This document shows, piece by piece, positions 1-7,780 of a stretch of 64,000 nucleotides of DNA. Source of the DNA: Candidatus Gastranaerophilales bacterium (GTDB lineage Bacteria > Cyanobacteriota > Vampirovibrionia > Gastranaerophilales > Gastranaerophilaceae); assembly GCA_944325865.1 (NCBI GenBank), contig CALVBS010000006.1, positions 1 through 64,000 on the forward strand, given 5' to 3'. The notes beneath the pieces are model-generated. The model worked only from the letters and a program-made list of their open reading frames with translations. It did no database searches and was not told the origin of the DNA. How positions within the stretch are numbered: the first letter of the stretch is position 1; every line of letters starts with the position of its first letter. A program made the position numbers and the translations under genes.

Positions 1-159
1 GATATTTATGACTTATTGTATCAATCTGTAATATTAAATTTACCAAATAAAAAAGTTTGTGGTATAAATTGTAATGGGAAGGAATTTCCTAAAGAGGAAG
101 ACCTGACCGATCCGAGATTAGATGTTTTTAAAAACATTAAAATCGAAGGAGCAAAATAA
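1..159 (+). CDS. yceD: YceD/DUF177 family protein, C-terminal end only
   Basis: Open frame from the window edge to a TAA at 157-159; the start lies outside. The visible 52 residues contain a C-x-x-x-C pair (VCGINC) and end in a DPRLDVFKNI stretch, the conserved DPRL tail of DUF177 proteins. It sits directly upstream of rpmF, where YceD is found in very many bacteria and plant plastids; the family is linked to 23S rRNA and ribosome accumulation. Family assignment rests mainly on the DPRL tail and the gene order. Confidence 0.75.
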   Translation, partial: DIYDLLYQSVILNLPNKKVCGINCNGKEFPKEEDLTDPRLDVFKNIKIEGAK

Positions 160-236
160 TAAGTAAGTTTCATACAACATTTACAAAAATGTAAAAGAAA
201 TATAAGTAGTAGTAAAAATAAAAAGGAAAAAGGAAA

Positions 237-608
237 ATGGCAGTACCAAAGAAAAGAACAGGACATTCCGCACAGGGACACAGAAGAAGCAACTGGAAGG
301 CAACAAAACCTGAGTTGACAAAATGCCCTAACTGCGGAGCAGCAGTATTAACACATACAGTATGTACAGCTTGCGGAACATACAAAGGTCAACCGGTAAG
401 CTTGAAAGACAGAAAAGAAGATGCAGTTGTTGAAGCAAAACCTGCAAAAAAATCTTCTAAAAAAGCTGAAGAAGTAAAGGTTGAAGAACCGAAAGCTGAA
501 GTTAAAGCTGAAGAAGTTGAGACTGTAACAGCTGAAGCTGAAGAAACTAAAGAAGTTGAAGCTGTTGAAGAAAAAACTTCCGATGCTGAAGAAAAAGAAG
601 AAAAATAG
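237..608 (+). CDS. rpmF: 50S ribosomal protein L32 with a long charged C-terminal extension
   Basis: Residues 1-60 are a normal bL32: the N-terminus MAVPKKRTGHSAQGHRRS and a Cys4 zinc ribbon (CPNC at about 31-34, CTAC at about 43-46). bL32 usually ends near residue 55-65, but this frame continues to 123 aa with a tail of Ala, Lys, Glu and Val that is strongly acidic toward the end. There is no frameshift; the tail follows from the same ATG, which has a purine-rich AAGGAAAAAGGA leader just upstream. It lies between yceD and plsX, the classical arrangement. The tail is probably disordered and solvent-exposed; its role is unknown. Confidence 0.95.
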   Translation: MAVPKKRTGHSAQGHRRSNWKATKPELTKCPNCGAAVLTHTVCTACGTYKGQPVSLKDRKEDAVVEAKPAKKSSKKAEEVKVEEPKAEVKAEEVETVTAEAEETKEVEAVEEKTSDAEEKEEK

Positions 609-619
609 TTAATTTTATA

Positions 620-653
620 TTGAATGGTTGAAAGAAACCTTTCAGCCATTCAA
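620..653 (+). terminator. Hairpin between rpmF and plsX (attenuator-like)
   Basis: A 15-bp stem with one G-U pair (620-634 with 639-653) and a 4-base loop lies 12 bases after the rpmF stop. The following ACTTTTC is only weakly U-rich, so partial termination or 3'-end stabilisation of the rpmF message is more likely than a full stop. This would let rpmF be expressed above the lipid genes. Confidence 0.5.
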
Positions 654-693
654 CTTTTCAACCGTTAAACATTAAAGACTTTGAGAGGGAAAG

Positions 694-1752
694 ATGACTA
701 GAATAGCAATAGATGCAATGGGTGGGGACCATGCTCCGCACGAAATCGTAGCAGGTGCCGTTTGGGCGGCTCAAGATTACGGTGTCGCTCTTGAACTTGT
801 AGGGAAACAGGATCGTATTGAACAGGAATTGGACAGGATTGCTCAGGAAGGGATTTATTCGGATTGCGGTTCTGGCGGCAAACAAAGACGTATCAAGATT
901 GATTTAAATAAACTTGATATCAAAATAACCCATGCCTCGGAAGTTATAGAAATGGGCGAAGCTCCGGGTCAGGCTATTCGTAAGAAAAAGAAATCATCTA
1001 TAGTGCTGGCAGTGGATGCAGTTGCAAAAGGTAGTTCTGATGCGGTTGTCGCCGCAGGTTCTACAGGTGCAGCCATGGCATCAAGTCTTTTCGGACTCGG
1101 AAGATTAAACGGAATTGACCGACCTGCTATTGCGGTTACACTTCCTACCATGAAACGTCCGATTGTCCTTATTGACGGCGGTGCTAACAGTAATTGTACC
1201 CCTGAAATGCTTTTTCAATTTGCAATTATGGGTATGACATTTTCAAAAAATGTTTTGGGAATTGAAAATCCGCGTGTAGGTGTTTTGAATATCGGGGAAG
1301 AAGCAGGTAAAGGTAATGAACTGGCTCAGGCTACATATAAACTTCTTGATGAACACCATGAAAAAATAAACTTTGTCGGTAACATTGAGGGTAAAGAAAT
1401 TTTCTTAAGTGTATGTGATGTTGTTGTATGTGACGGTTTTGTAGGAAACGTGGCATTGAAAATTACGGAAGGTACATCTTCAATGTTGTTCAGAATGATT
1501 AAGTCAGAATTTAAATCTGATCTTGCAGGTAAAATAATCGGCCTTTTGGCAAAACCGTTTATGAAAAGAATCGGCAAGAAAATCAATTACGAAGAATTCG
1601 GCGGAGCATTACTTTTAGGTGTAAAAGGCATTACGGTTATTTCCCACGGAAGAAGTAAGGCATATGCAATTAAGAATGCTGTCCGTGTTGCAAAAGAAGC
1701 CGTTGAAACAGGCGTTAATGAAAAGATTTCCAGATTTAATGAGGAACAATAA
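694..1752 (+). CDS. plsX: Phosphate acyltransferase PlsX
   Basis: 352 aa. PlsX converts acyl-ACP plus phosphate to acyl-phosphate, the donor for PlsY in phosphatidic acid synthesis, and acts at the inner face of the membrane. The N-terminus IAIDAMGGDHAP is the family signature. The AAGSTGAAMASSLF loop, DGGANSNCTPEML and the C-terminal FGGALLLGVKG are also typical. A GAGAGGGAAAG Shine-Dalgarno precedes the ATG. The fabH start is two bases past the stop, so the two genes are co-transcribed and probably translationally coupled. Confidence 0.97.
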   Translation: MTRIAIDAMGGDHAPHEIVAGAVWAAQDYGVALELVGKQDRIEQELDRIAQEGIYSDCGSGGKQRRIKIDLNKLDIKITHASEVIEMGEAPGQAIRKKKKSSIVLAVDAVAKGSSDAVVAAGSTGAAMASSLFGLGRLNGIDRPAIAVTLPTMKRPIVLIDGGANSNCTPEMLFQFAIMGMTFSKNVLGIENPRVGVLNIGEEAGKGNELAQATYKLLDEHHEKINFVGNIEGKEIFLSVCDVVVCDGFVGNVALKITEGTSSMLFRMIKSEFKSDLAGKIIGLLAKPFMKRIGKKINYEEFGGALLLGVKGITVISHGRSKAYAIKNAVRVAKEAVETGVNEKISRFNEEQ

Positions 1753-1754
1753 AT

Positions 1755-2765
1755 ATGACGAATAAAACAATACCGCTTAGAATTGCGGGTGTAGGATACA
1801 GTTTACCCGAAACCGTCATTACAAATGACGATTTGACAAAATTATACGAAACTTCCGACGAGTGGATTTATACGAGAACCGGTATAAAAGAACGCCGTGT
1901 GGTTTCCGGAGAACAGAATGCTATTGATTTGGGATTTGAGGCTGCTCAGAAAGCTATTGAAAGAGCAAAAATTAATCCTGATGAAATTGAGCTTATTATT
2001 GCTGCTTCTTCTGCTCCTCCTGATTTGTATCCTGCAATAGCATGTCATATTCATCAAAGATTGGGTATTAAAGAACAGATTCCTGCTTTTGATATTACTG
2101 CTGCTTGCTCAGGTTTAATTTATGCTTTGAGTATTGCAAAAGCTTATATCGGTTCTGGAATGTATAAAAAAATTCTTCTTGTCGCTACTGATAACAACTC
2201 AAGACTTGTTGACTGGACAGACAGAGGAACTTCAATTCTTTTCGGAGACGGTGCAGGTGCAATGGTTGTGACCGAGGCCGAAGACGGTATTGATGATATT
2301 ATTGCTATTGATATTAAGGCTGATGGTAATTACGGAAACTTAATAGAACTTTCTTTTGACGGAAAAAATTGCCCGCTTGTTGAACAGTATGAGGAAAAAC
2401 CTAAAGGTATAAGAATGAATGGCAGAGGTGTTTATACATTTGTAGCAAAAATTCTGCCTCACTATGTTGAAAGTCTTATTACAAATGCCGGTTTAAAAGC
2501 AGAAGACATTGATTATTTAATACCTCATCAGGCAAATATCAGAATTATTCAGGCTGTTCAGGAACGTCTGGGATACAGCGATGAGAAAGTTGTTACAAAT
2601 ATCAAGTATTACGGTAACACATCTGCTGCATCAATTCCTATTGCCTTAGCGGAAAGTGTTGAAAAAGGAAATCTAAAACTCGGAACGACAGCTGTTCTTT
2701 GCGGATTCGGTGCCGGAATGACATGGGGCGGTGCGATTGTCCGACTAAGAGAGGGTATTTGCTAA
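1755..2765 (+). CDS. fabH: 3-oxoacyl-ACP synthase III (KAS III)
   Basis: 336 aa. Initiates type II fatty acid synthesis by condensing acetyl-CoA (or another short acyl-CoA) with malonyl-ACP. The catalytic triad is visible: Cys118 in AACSGLIY, His258 in PHQAN and Asn288 in YYGNTSAAS. The GFGAGMTWGG motif near the C-terminus is typical. It follows plsX by two bases. Its stop codon overlaps the ATG of the next small ORF (TAATG), which implies coupled translation. Confidence 0.97.
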   Translation: MTNKTIPLRIAGVGYSLPETVITNDDLTKLYETSDEWIYTRTGIKERRVVSGEQNAIDLGFEAAQKAIERAKINPDEIELIIAASSAPPDLYPAIACHIHQRLGIKEQIPAFDITAACSGLIYALSIAKAYIGSGMYKKILLVATDNNSRLVDWTDRGTSILFGDGAGAMVVTEAEDGIDDIIAIDIKADGNYGNLIELSFDGKNCPLVEQYEEKPKGIRMNGRGVYTFVAKILPHYVESLITNAGLKAEDIDYLIPHQANIRIIQAVQERLGYSDEKVVTNIKYYGNTSAASIPIALAESVEKGNLKLGTTAVLCGFGAGMTWGGAIVRLREGIC

Positions 2766-3001
2766 TGGGTTTACGGCTTGGTGAAATTCGAGGATTTGAT
2801 ATTTTAGCTGCTAAATCTTCAGGGTTTTCAAATACAATTAATTTTGCAAATCCTAAATTTGTTGAAAATATTCCTAAACGGGAAACTATACTTTCGTGTA
2901 AGCCTTTTAAACCTGAATGTGAGTTTTGTAAAGAGAAAATCGGATTATTAAATGACGATGTGTTTATAAAATCTGATAACAGTCAAAAACTTTTAAAATA
3001 G
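2765..3001 (+). CDS. Small uncharacterised protein coupled to fabH
   Basis: 78 aa, start chosen at the ATG overlapping the fabH stop (TAATG at 2763-2767); the same frame stays open further upstream inside fabH. No signal peptide or membrane span. It contains a CKPFKPECEFC stretch with three cysteines (two as C-x-x-C), a possible metal or redox site. A strong terminator follows immediately. I do not recognise the family; the tight coupling inside a lipid operon argues for a real gene. Confidence 0.6.
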   Translation: MGLRLGEIRGFDILAAKSSGFSNTINFANPKFVENIPKRETILSCKPFKPECEFCKEKIGLLNDDVFIKSDNSQKLLK

Positions 3002-3014
3002 AAATTTATAAATT

Positions 3015-3049
3015 AAAAAGAGGAAAGGGTTTATGATTTTCCTCTTTTT
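3015..3049 (+). terminator. Intrinsic terminator after the plsX-fabH unit
   Basis: Perfect 12-bp inverted repeat, 3015-3026 with 3038-3049, whose 3' arm ends in CTTTTT. It closes the transcript before a new promoter for fabD. Confidence 0.85.
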
Positions 3050-3066
3050 GTTTGGATTCTAAACGG

Positions 3067-3094
3067 TTTACTTTTGGCGTGTTTGTAGTATAAT
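3067..3094 (+). promoter_or_regulatory. Promoter for fabD
   Basis: TTTACT (3067-3072), 16-base spacer, perfect TATAAT (3089-3094). It lies just after the terminator at 3015-3049 and about 30 bases upstream of the fabD start, so the second half of the fab cluster has its own transcription start. Confidence 0.7.
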
Positions 3095-3125
3095 CAACTC
3101 ATAAGTACAAGAGAGGGATATGTTT

Positions 3126-4082
3126 ATGACAAAAAAAGTTGCATTTATTTTTCCGGGACAGGGTTCTCAATCCGTCGGAATGGGTAAAGATTTATATGAA
3201 AGCAATGCAGGGGCAAAAAATGTTTTTGATACTGCTGACAGAGTATTAGGTAAAAATATTACTACAATGTGTTTTGATGGTCCGGAAGACGCATTGAAAC
3301 AAACCGTTAATACTCAGCCGTCGATAGTTAGTATGTCTATTGCTGCACTTGAAGCGTTGAAGTCAGAATGTGATATTACTCCTGCTTATGTTGCAGGACA
3401 CAGCCTCGGAGAATATTGTGCAATGTATGCTGCAGGTGTCATGTCTTTGGAAACAGCTTTAAAAGCTATTCAAAAAAGAGCTGATTTGATGGGTGAAACA
3501 AAAGGCGGTGCTATGGCTGCTGTTTTGAATGCATCTGATGAAGCTTTAAAAGAATCATTGAAAGAAGCTTCCGAAGTAGGATATGTTGATGTGGCAAATT
3601 ACAACTCTCCTGCTCAGGTTGTTATAACGGGGGATGAAAATGCTGTCGCAAAAGCAGGTGAATTGTTAATGGCAAAGGGTGCCAGACGAGTTGTTCCACT
3701 CGCTGTTTCCGGAGCTTTTCATTCGAAATTTATGGAAAATGCAGGACATGAGTTTGAAAAATTTGCAGCAGGTTTGGAACTTAACAATGCAAAAGTTCCT
3801 GTAATTACAAATGTCGATGCCTTGCCAACAACTATGGCAGAAGATTTCAGAAAGAAAATGCCGCAGCAGATTTATTCATCGGTTCACTGGACTCAAACAA
3901 TTCAAAAGATGGCAGATGACGGTGTGGAAATTTTTGTTGAAATAGGTCCGGGTAAAGTTCTTGCAGGTTTAAATAAAAAAATAGTTCCTGAAGCTAAAGT
4001 TTATAATATTTTTGACAGGGCTACTCTTGATTCAACCTTAGAAGCTTTAAAAGAAGAATTAAGCTGTACGGCTGCAAGGTAG
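3126..4082 (+). CDS. fabD: Malonyl-CoA:ACP transacylase
   Basis: 318 aa from 3126. The ATG at 3120 is only two bases from the AGAGGG Shine-Dalgarno (3112-3117), whereas 3126 has the usual 8-base spacing. FabD moves malonyl from CoA to ACP. The N-terminal FPGQGSQ motif and the nucleophile Ser93 in GHSLGEY are present; the catalytic His is in SGAFHSKFM near residue 200. First gene after the internal promoter. Confidence 0.96.
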   Translation: MTKKVAFIFPGQGSQSVGMGKDLYESNAGAKNVFDTADRVLGKNITTMCFDGPEDALKQTVNTQPSIVSMSIAALEALKSECDITPAYVAGHSLGEYCAMYAAGVMSLETALKAIQKRADLMGETKGGAMAAVLNASDEALKESLKEASEVGYVDVANYNSPAQVVITGDENAVAKAGELLMAKGARRVVPLAVSGAFHSKFMENAGHEFEKFAAGLELNNAKVPVITNVDALPTTMAEDFRKKMPQQIYSSVHWTQTIQKMADDGVEIFVEIGPGKVLAGLNKKIVPEAKVYNIFDRATLDSTLEALKEELSCTAAR

Positions 4083-4104
4083 TTGTACAGTTAAGGAGGA
4101 TTTT

Positions 4105-4512
4105 ATGAGATATAAATTAATTGCAGTCATTGCAGCAGTTATAATATCAGGGTTATGCGTAAACGCACAGGATACCCAGAAGGCTCCTGCAATGAGCGAT
4201 GGGTTGGAACATTATTACCAGAGTATGAGAACATGTACGCCGACTGTCTATAAATATGATTCTCTTATGATGGGAATTGTTAACACCAATCAGGTTATAG
4301 GACAAGAAGACGGCAAGTGTGTCATTAAAGAGGAAATTAATCCTCAGATGGTAATGGTTTGCAAACTCCCTATGCGTATTACACAAAAATATGCAAATGA
4401 ACATTTGAAAATGCTTAAAGAAAATATAGTATCTGATTTTGTTCAGAAAAATAGTTTTATAGATGGAATAAAAAAAGATGCTAGGTACTGTCAGGTTCAG
4501 GCAAAGCAATAA
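4105..4512 (+). CDS. Small secreted protein of unknown function in the fab cluster
   Basis: 135 aa with a Shine-Dalgarno AAGGAGG and a clear Sec signal peptide (MRYK followed by a hydrophobic run, likely cut after VNA near residue 21). The mature part contains four cysteines and no motif I recognise. It lies 22 bases after fabD and 16 bases before fabG, so it is co-transcribed with fatty-acid genes although it is exported. The link with lipid synthesis is positional only. Confidence 0.8.
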   Translation: MRYKLIAVIAAVIISGLCVNAQDTQKAPAMSDGLEHYYQSMRTCTPTVYKYDSLMMGIVNTNQVIGQEDGKCVIKEEINPQMVMVCKLPMRITQKYANEHLKMLKENIVSDFVQKNSFIDGIKKDARYCQVQAKQ

Positions 4513-4528
4513 AAAAGGAGAAAAATAA

Positions 4529-5254
4529 ATGTCAGAAAAATTAGCATTAATAACAGGTGCCTCACGCGGTATAGGAAAAGCTTGTGCGATTGAGCTTGCT
4601 AAAGCAGGTTACGATATTGCCGTAAACTATGCAGGGAATGTTGATGCGGCAAATAAAACAGTTGAAGAACTCAAAGCTTTGGGTGTAGATGCTGCAGCTT
4701 TTAAGTTTGATGTTTCTAATAAAGAGGAATCCGCAAAGGGCGTGGAAGAAGTGCTTGCAAAATTTGGAAGAATTGATGTTCTGGTAAATAATGCGGGCAT
4801 TACAAGAGATGGTTTGTTTATGAGAATGAGTGCAGAAAACTGGGATGCAGTTATTAATACAAATCTATCAAGTGCATTTTATGTTTCACAACCTGTTGTT
4901 AAGGTTATGATGAAACAAAGAAGCGGTTCGATTGTTAATATGTCAAGTGTTGTCGGCGTTTCAGGCAATGCAGGCCAGGCAAATTATTCGGCTGCAAAAG
5001 CAGGTCTTATCGGTTTAACAAAAACTCTTGCAAAAGAACTGGGTTCCCGCGGAATCAGAGTAAATGCCGTGGCTCCGGGATTTATTAATACTGATATGAC
5101 AAAAGATTTGGATACATCAAAATTTACCGATTTTATACCGCTTAAACGTCTCGGTGAACCTGAAGATATTGCTAAAACTGTTAAATTTTTGGCTGTTGAT
5201 GCAGACTATATTACAGGTCAGGTTATTGAAGTTGATGGAGGTCTGATTATCTAA
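4529..5254 (+). CDS. fabG: 3-oxoacyl-ACP reductase (NADPH, SDR family)
   Basis: 241 aa. First reduction of each elongation cycle. Classic SDR features: cofactor loop TGASRGIG (9-16), NNAG (87-90), catalytic Ser140, Tyr153 and Lys157 in the SS...YSAAKAG block, and a C-terminal GQVIEVDGGL. AAAAAGGAGAAAAA precedes the ATG. Downstream of fabD and the secreted ORF in the same run of genes. Confidence 0.96.
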   Translation: MSEKLALITGASRGIGKACAIELAKAGYDIAVNYAGNVDAANKTVEELKALGVDAAAFKFDVSNKEESAKGVEEVLAKFGRIDVLVNNAGITRDGLFMRMSAENWDAVINTNLSSAFYVSQPVVKVMMKQRSGSIVNMSSVVGVSGNAGQANYSAAKAGLIGLTKTLAKELGSRGIRVNAVAPGFINTDMTKDLDTSKFTDFIPLKRLGEPEDIAKTVKFLAVDADYITGQVIEVDGGLII

Positions 5255-5317
5255 AAGTTTGTTGGATTTTAACTAAGTAACGAATTTTAACAAAATAGTC
5301 GTTTATTTGTAAATTCC

Positions 5318-5346
5318 TTGCAAAAAAAATATGTAGCAGATATAAT
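5318..5346 (+). promoter_or_regulatory. Promoter for acpP
   Basis: TTGCAA (5318-5323), 17-base spacer, perfect TATAAT (5341-5346), 47 bases upstream of the acpP ATG. It is one of the best sigma-70-type matches in the window, which fits the high demand for acyl carrier protein. Confidence 0.8.
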
Positions 5347-5393
5347 ATTATAGAAAATATAGTAATACAATTATTAATATGAGGTAAAGAAGA

Positions 5394-5627
5394 ATGAGTA
5401 GTACATTAGAAAAAGTTAAAAAAGTTGTAGTTGACCAGTTAAGTGTTGATGAATCTTTAGTTACTCCAGAAGCAAGCTTCACAGCTGACTTGGGTGCTGA
5501 TTCATTAGATACTGTTGAATTGGTTATGGCTTTTGAAGAAGAATTCGGCTGCGAAATCCCTGATGAAGAAGCTGAAAAAATTCAGACAGTTCAAGATGCT
5601 GTAAACTACATCGATTCACACTCATAG
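5394..5627 (+). CDS. acpP: Acyl carrier protein
   Basis: 77 aa, acidic. Ser37 in [11 protein letters not shown] is the 4'-phosphopantetheine attachment site, and the [13 protein letters not shown] helix is standard. Carries growing acyl chains for FabH, FabG and FabF and donates them to PlsX. It has its own promoter and is followed by a hairpin before fabF, so its message is probably more abundant than that of its neighbours. Confidence 0.97.
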   Translation: MSSTLEKVKKVVVDQLSVDESLVTPEASFTADLGADSLDTVELVMAFEEEFGCEIPDEEAEKIQTVQDAVNYIDSHS

Positions 5628-5689
5628 TTGATTGTAATATAAAACATTCAACCGGAGTTAATCTAAACTTTGAAGAATGATATTTAAAA

Positions 5690-5725
5690 ACGAGGGTGAA
5701 AATTGAATATTATTTTCTCCCTCGT
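5690..5725 (+). terminator. Hairpin between acpP and fabF
   Basis: Stem ACGAGGG (5690-5696) with CCCTCGT (5719-5725), extended inward by GAAAA/TTTTC after one mismatch. The downstream ATATTTATCA is not a real U-tract, so partial attenuation or mRNA 3'-end stabilisation is likely, leaving some read-through into fabF. Confidence 0.5.
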
Positions 5726-5757
5726 ATATTTATCACAGAGAGTAAAAAGGTAAAGAG

Positions 5758-7008
5758 ATGACTAAAAGAAGAGTAGTAATTACAGGGATGGGTGCCGTTT
5801 CACCTTTTGGAGTAGGTGTTGAAAAGTTTTGGCACAACCTTGTTGAGGGAAACAGCGGAATCAGTACTTCCGAATCGATTGATATTTCTAAGCATGTAGT
5901 TAAAATTTCCGGCGAAGTTAAAGATTTTAATCCGGAAGAATATTTGGATCCTAAAGAAGCAAAGAAGATGGACAGATTTATTCAGTTTGCACTTGTTGCT
6001 GCTGATGAAGCCGTTAAAGATGCAAAACTGGAAGAGGTTAAAGATGTTGATCCTTACAAAATAGGCGTTATTGTCAGTGCTGCCGCCGGCGGTTTCAGAA
6101 CTTTTGAAGATAACCATGTTCGTATTCTTGAAAAAGGACCTAATAAATGTTCTCCGTTTACAATTCCTATGATGATTGTAAACATGGCATCAGGTCGTAT
6201 TTCAATGAGATATGGTTTTAAAGGTATCAATAAAGTTGTGGTTTCTGCCTGTGCAACAGGTACTCATTCTATAGGTGATGCTTTCCGTTCAATTCAATAC
6301 GGCGATGCCGATATTATGGTTACAGGAGGCTGTGAGGCAACTATTTGTGATGTTGGTATAGGTGCATTCTCCAGTGCCAGAACACTTTCAAAGCGTAACG
6401 ATGAGCCTAAAAAAGCATCACGTCCTTGGGATGTGGACAGAGACGGATTTGTTATGAGTGAAGGTGCCGGTGTTATTGTTCTTGAGGAATATGAACATGC
6501 TAAAAAACGCGGTGCAAAAATTTATGCGGAAATTGTAGGATATGGGCAGACCGGTGATGCTTATGATGTTGTAGCTCCGGATCCGGAAGGTAATGGTGCT
6601 AAACATTCCATGCAATTCGCACTTCAAGATGCAGGTATGAAACCGGAAGATATTGACTATATCAATGCACACGGAACAAGTACGGGTCTTGGTGATATTG
6701 CAGAATCTTATGCTATTGCAGGTGTATTTGGAGATAAAAAAACAAATCCGAAATTAATGGTAAGTTCTACAAAAAGCATGCATGGACATTTGCTTGGTGC
6801 AACCGGTGCGGTTGAATGTATTGCTTGTGCAAAAGCTATTAGCGAAAGCATTGTACCGCCTACAATTAATCTTGATAATCAGGATGAAAAAGTTGCTGAC
6901 CTTGATTATGTACCGCATAAGGCAAGAAAGGCTGAAATTAAAAGTGCATTGTCAAACTCCTTTGGATTTGGCGGTCAGAATGCAACTATTATTCTGAAAA
7001 AAGTGTAG
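5758..7008 (+). CDS. fabF: 3-oxoacyl-ACP synthase II (KAS II)
   Basis: 416 aa. Elongating condensing enzyme of type II fatty acid synthesis. The Cys-His-His triad is visible: Cys165 in SACATGTH, His305 in NAHGTST and His344 in HGHLLGATGA. The GFGGQNATIIL C-terminus is standard. Preceded by a purine-rich leader (GAGAGTAAAAAGG) and followed by a perfect terminator that ends the cluster. Confidence 0.97.
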   Translation: MTKRRVVITGMGAVSPFGVGVEKFWHNLVEGNSGISTSESIDISKHVVKISGEVKDFNPEEYLDPKEAKKMDRFIQFALVAADEAVKDAKLEEVKDVDPYKIGVIVSAAAGGFRTFEDNHVRILEKGPNKCSPFTIPMMIVNMASGRISMRYGFKGINKVVVSACATGTHSIGDAFRSIQYGDADIMVTGGCEATICDVGIGAFSSARTLSKRNDEPKKASRPWDVDRDGFVMSEGAGVIVLEEYEHAKKRGAKIYAEIVGYGQTGDAYDVVAPDPEGNGAKHSMQFALQDAGMKPEDIDYINAHGTSTGLGDIAESYAIAGVFGDKKTNPKLMVSSTKSMHGHLLGATGAVECIACAKAISESIVPPTINLDNQDEKVADLDYVPHKARKAEIKSALSNSFGFGGQNATIILKKV

Positions 7009-7030
7009 TGTTGTTTTAACTTATTCTAAT

Positions 7031-7060
7031 AAAAAACCGTTAATCGATTAACGGTTTTTT
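7031..7060 (+). terminator. Terminator of the fab cluster
   Basis: Perfect 30-base palindrome (AAAAAACCGTTAATC followed by its exact complement) whose 3' arm ends in six T. It would also work for minus-strand transcripts, but no converging gene is nearby. Confidence 0.9.
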
Positions 7061-7258
7061 ATTTATAATATATAAAATTTTTAATAAATCTTTATAATTT
7101 GATAAGTATTAAAATATGTAAAGCTGATTTTTAAAATAGTTAAAATTCAGTTATAATGTCTTCCATGGTATTATATAATATGTAGGTGGATTGTCTTTTT
7201 TATTAAATTTTTTTCAAAAATATCCGATAATGAATACGTAAGGTCATAATAATGTAAT

Positions 7259-7708
7259 TTGGCCTTGTGTGTATTAACGCCAATCGAAATAAAGCCGTTA
7301 TATGGTGTTCCAGTAGATGATACACCAACTCCTACGGGTGTGGATTCTCCAACAATGCCGACAACACCAACTGAACCGTCTGAGCCTGCTGATGAAATGG
7401 TTTGCCGTGATGCAAGCGGAAGAACCCAAAATATCAGCGGTAAATTTACTACTGAAGGTGAAGACAGTAAAAAACCTGATAAATTTGTGATTACCGATAA
7501 TTCGTCAGGAGAAGACCATGTTTATACATACGAAAAAATCGGTGAGGACGAAAACGGAAAAGCTATTTACACATGTGTTTCCATGAACGGTATTGCCCTT
7601 GAGGATAATCAATATACCCTGGAGTGGCTTGAAGACGGTTCTCCTGAACTTGTTCAATATGATAATCAGGATAATTTCGGACGTGGTTTAAGAGCCAAAA
7701 AAGAATAG
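7259..7708 (+). CDS. Uncharacterised protein with a doubtful TTG start
   Basis: 149 aa if TTG at 7259 is used. Stops close all three frames just upstream (in-frame TAA at 7250) and no good Shine-Dalgarno is present, so the start is unsure. The N-terminus ALCVLTPIEIKPLYGVPV looks like the end of a signal peptide, suggesting that the 5' part has been lost or frameshifted. A Pro/Thr-rich linker follows (about 22-42), then a hydrophilic, acidic domain with two cysteines. A good terminator follows at 7723. I do not recognise the family. Confidence 0.5.
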   Translation: MALCVLTPIEIKPLYGVPVDDTPTPTGVDSPTMPTTPTEPSEPADEMVCRDASGRTQNISGKFTTEGEDSKKPDKFVITDNSSGEDHVYTYEKIGEDENGKAIYTCVSMNGIALEDNQYTLEWLEDGSPELVQYDNQDNFGRGLRAKKE

Positions 7709-7722
7709 TATAAGTAATATTT

Positions 7723-7755
7723 AAGGAGATAAGATTTATATCTTGTCTCCTTTTT
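7723..7755 (+). terminator. Terminator between the 7259 ORF and the radical SAM gene
   Basis: 13-bp stem (7723-7735 with 7740-7752, one T-G pair), 4-base loop, then TTT. The 5' arm contains AAGGAGAT, nearly the same as the Shine-Dalgarno of the next gene (AAGGAGA at about 7766). Confidence 0.75.
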
Positions 7756-7780
7756 AAGCAATAAGAAGGAGATAAAGAAA

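Noticed and set aside
389-649. Minus-strand frame of 86 codons under rpmF.
   Set aside because: It is the antisense of the repetitive Glu/Lys/Ala codons of the L32 tail and has no ribosome-binding site.
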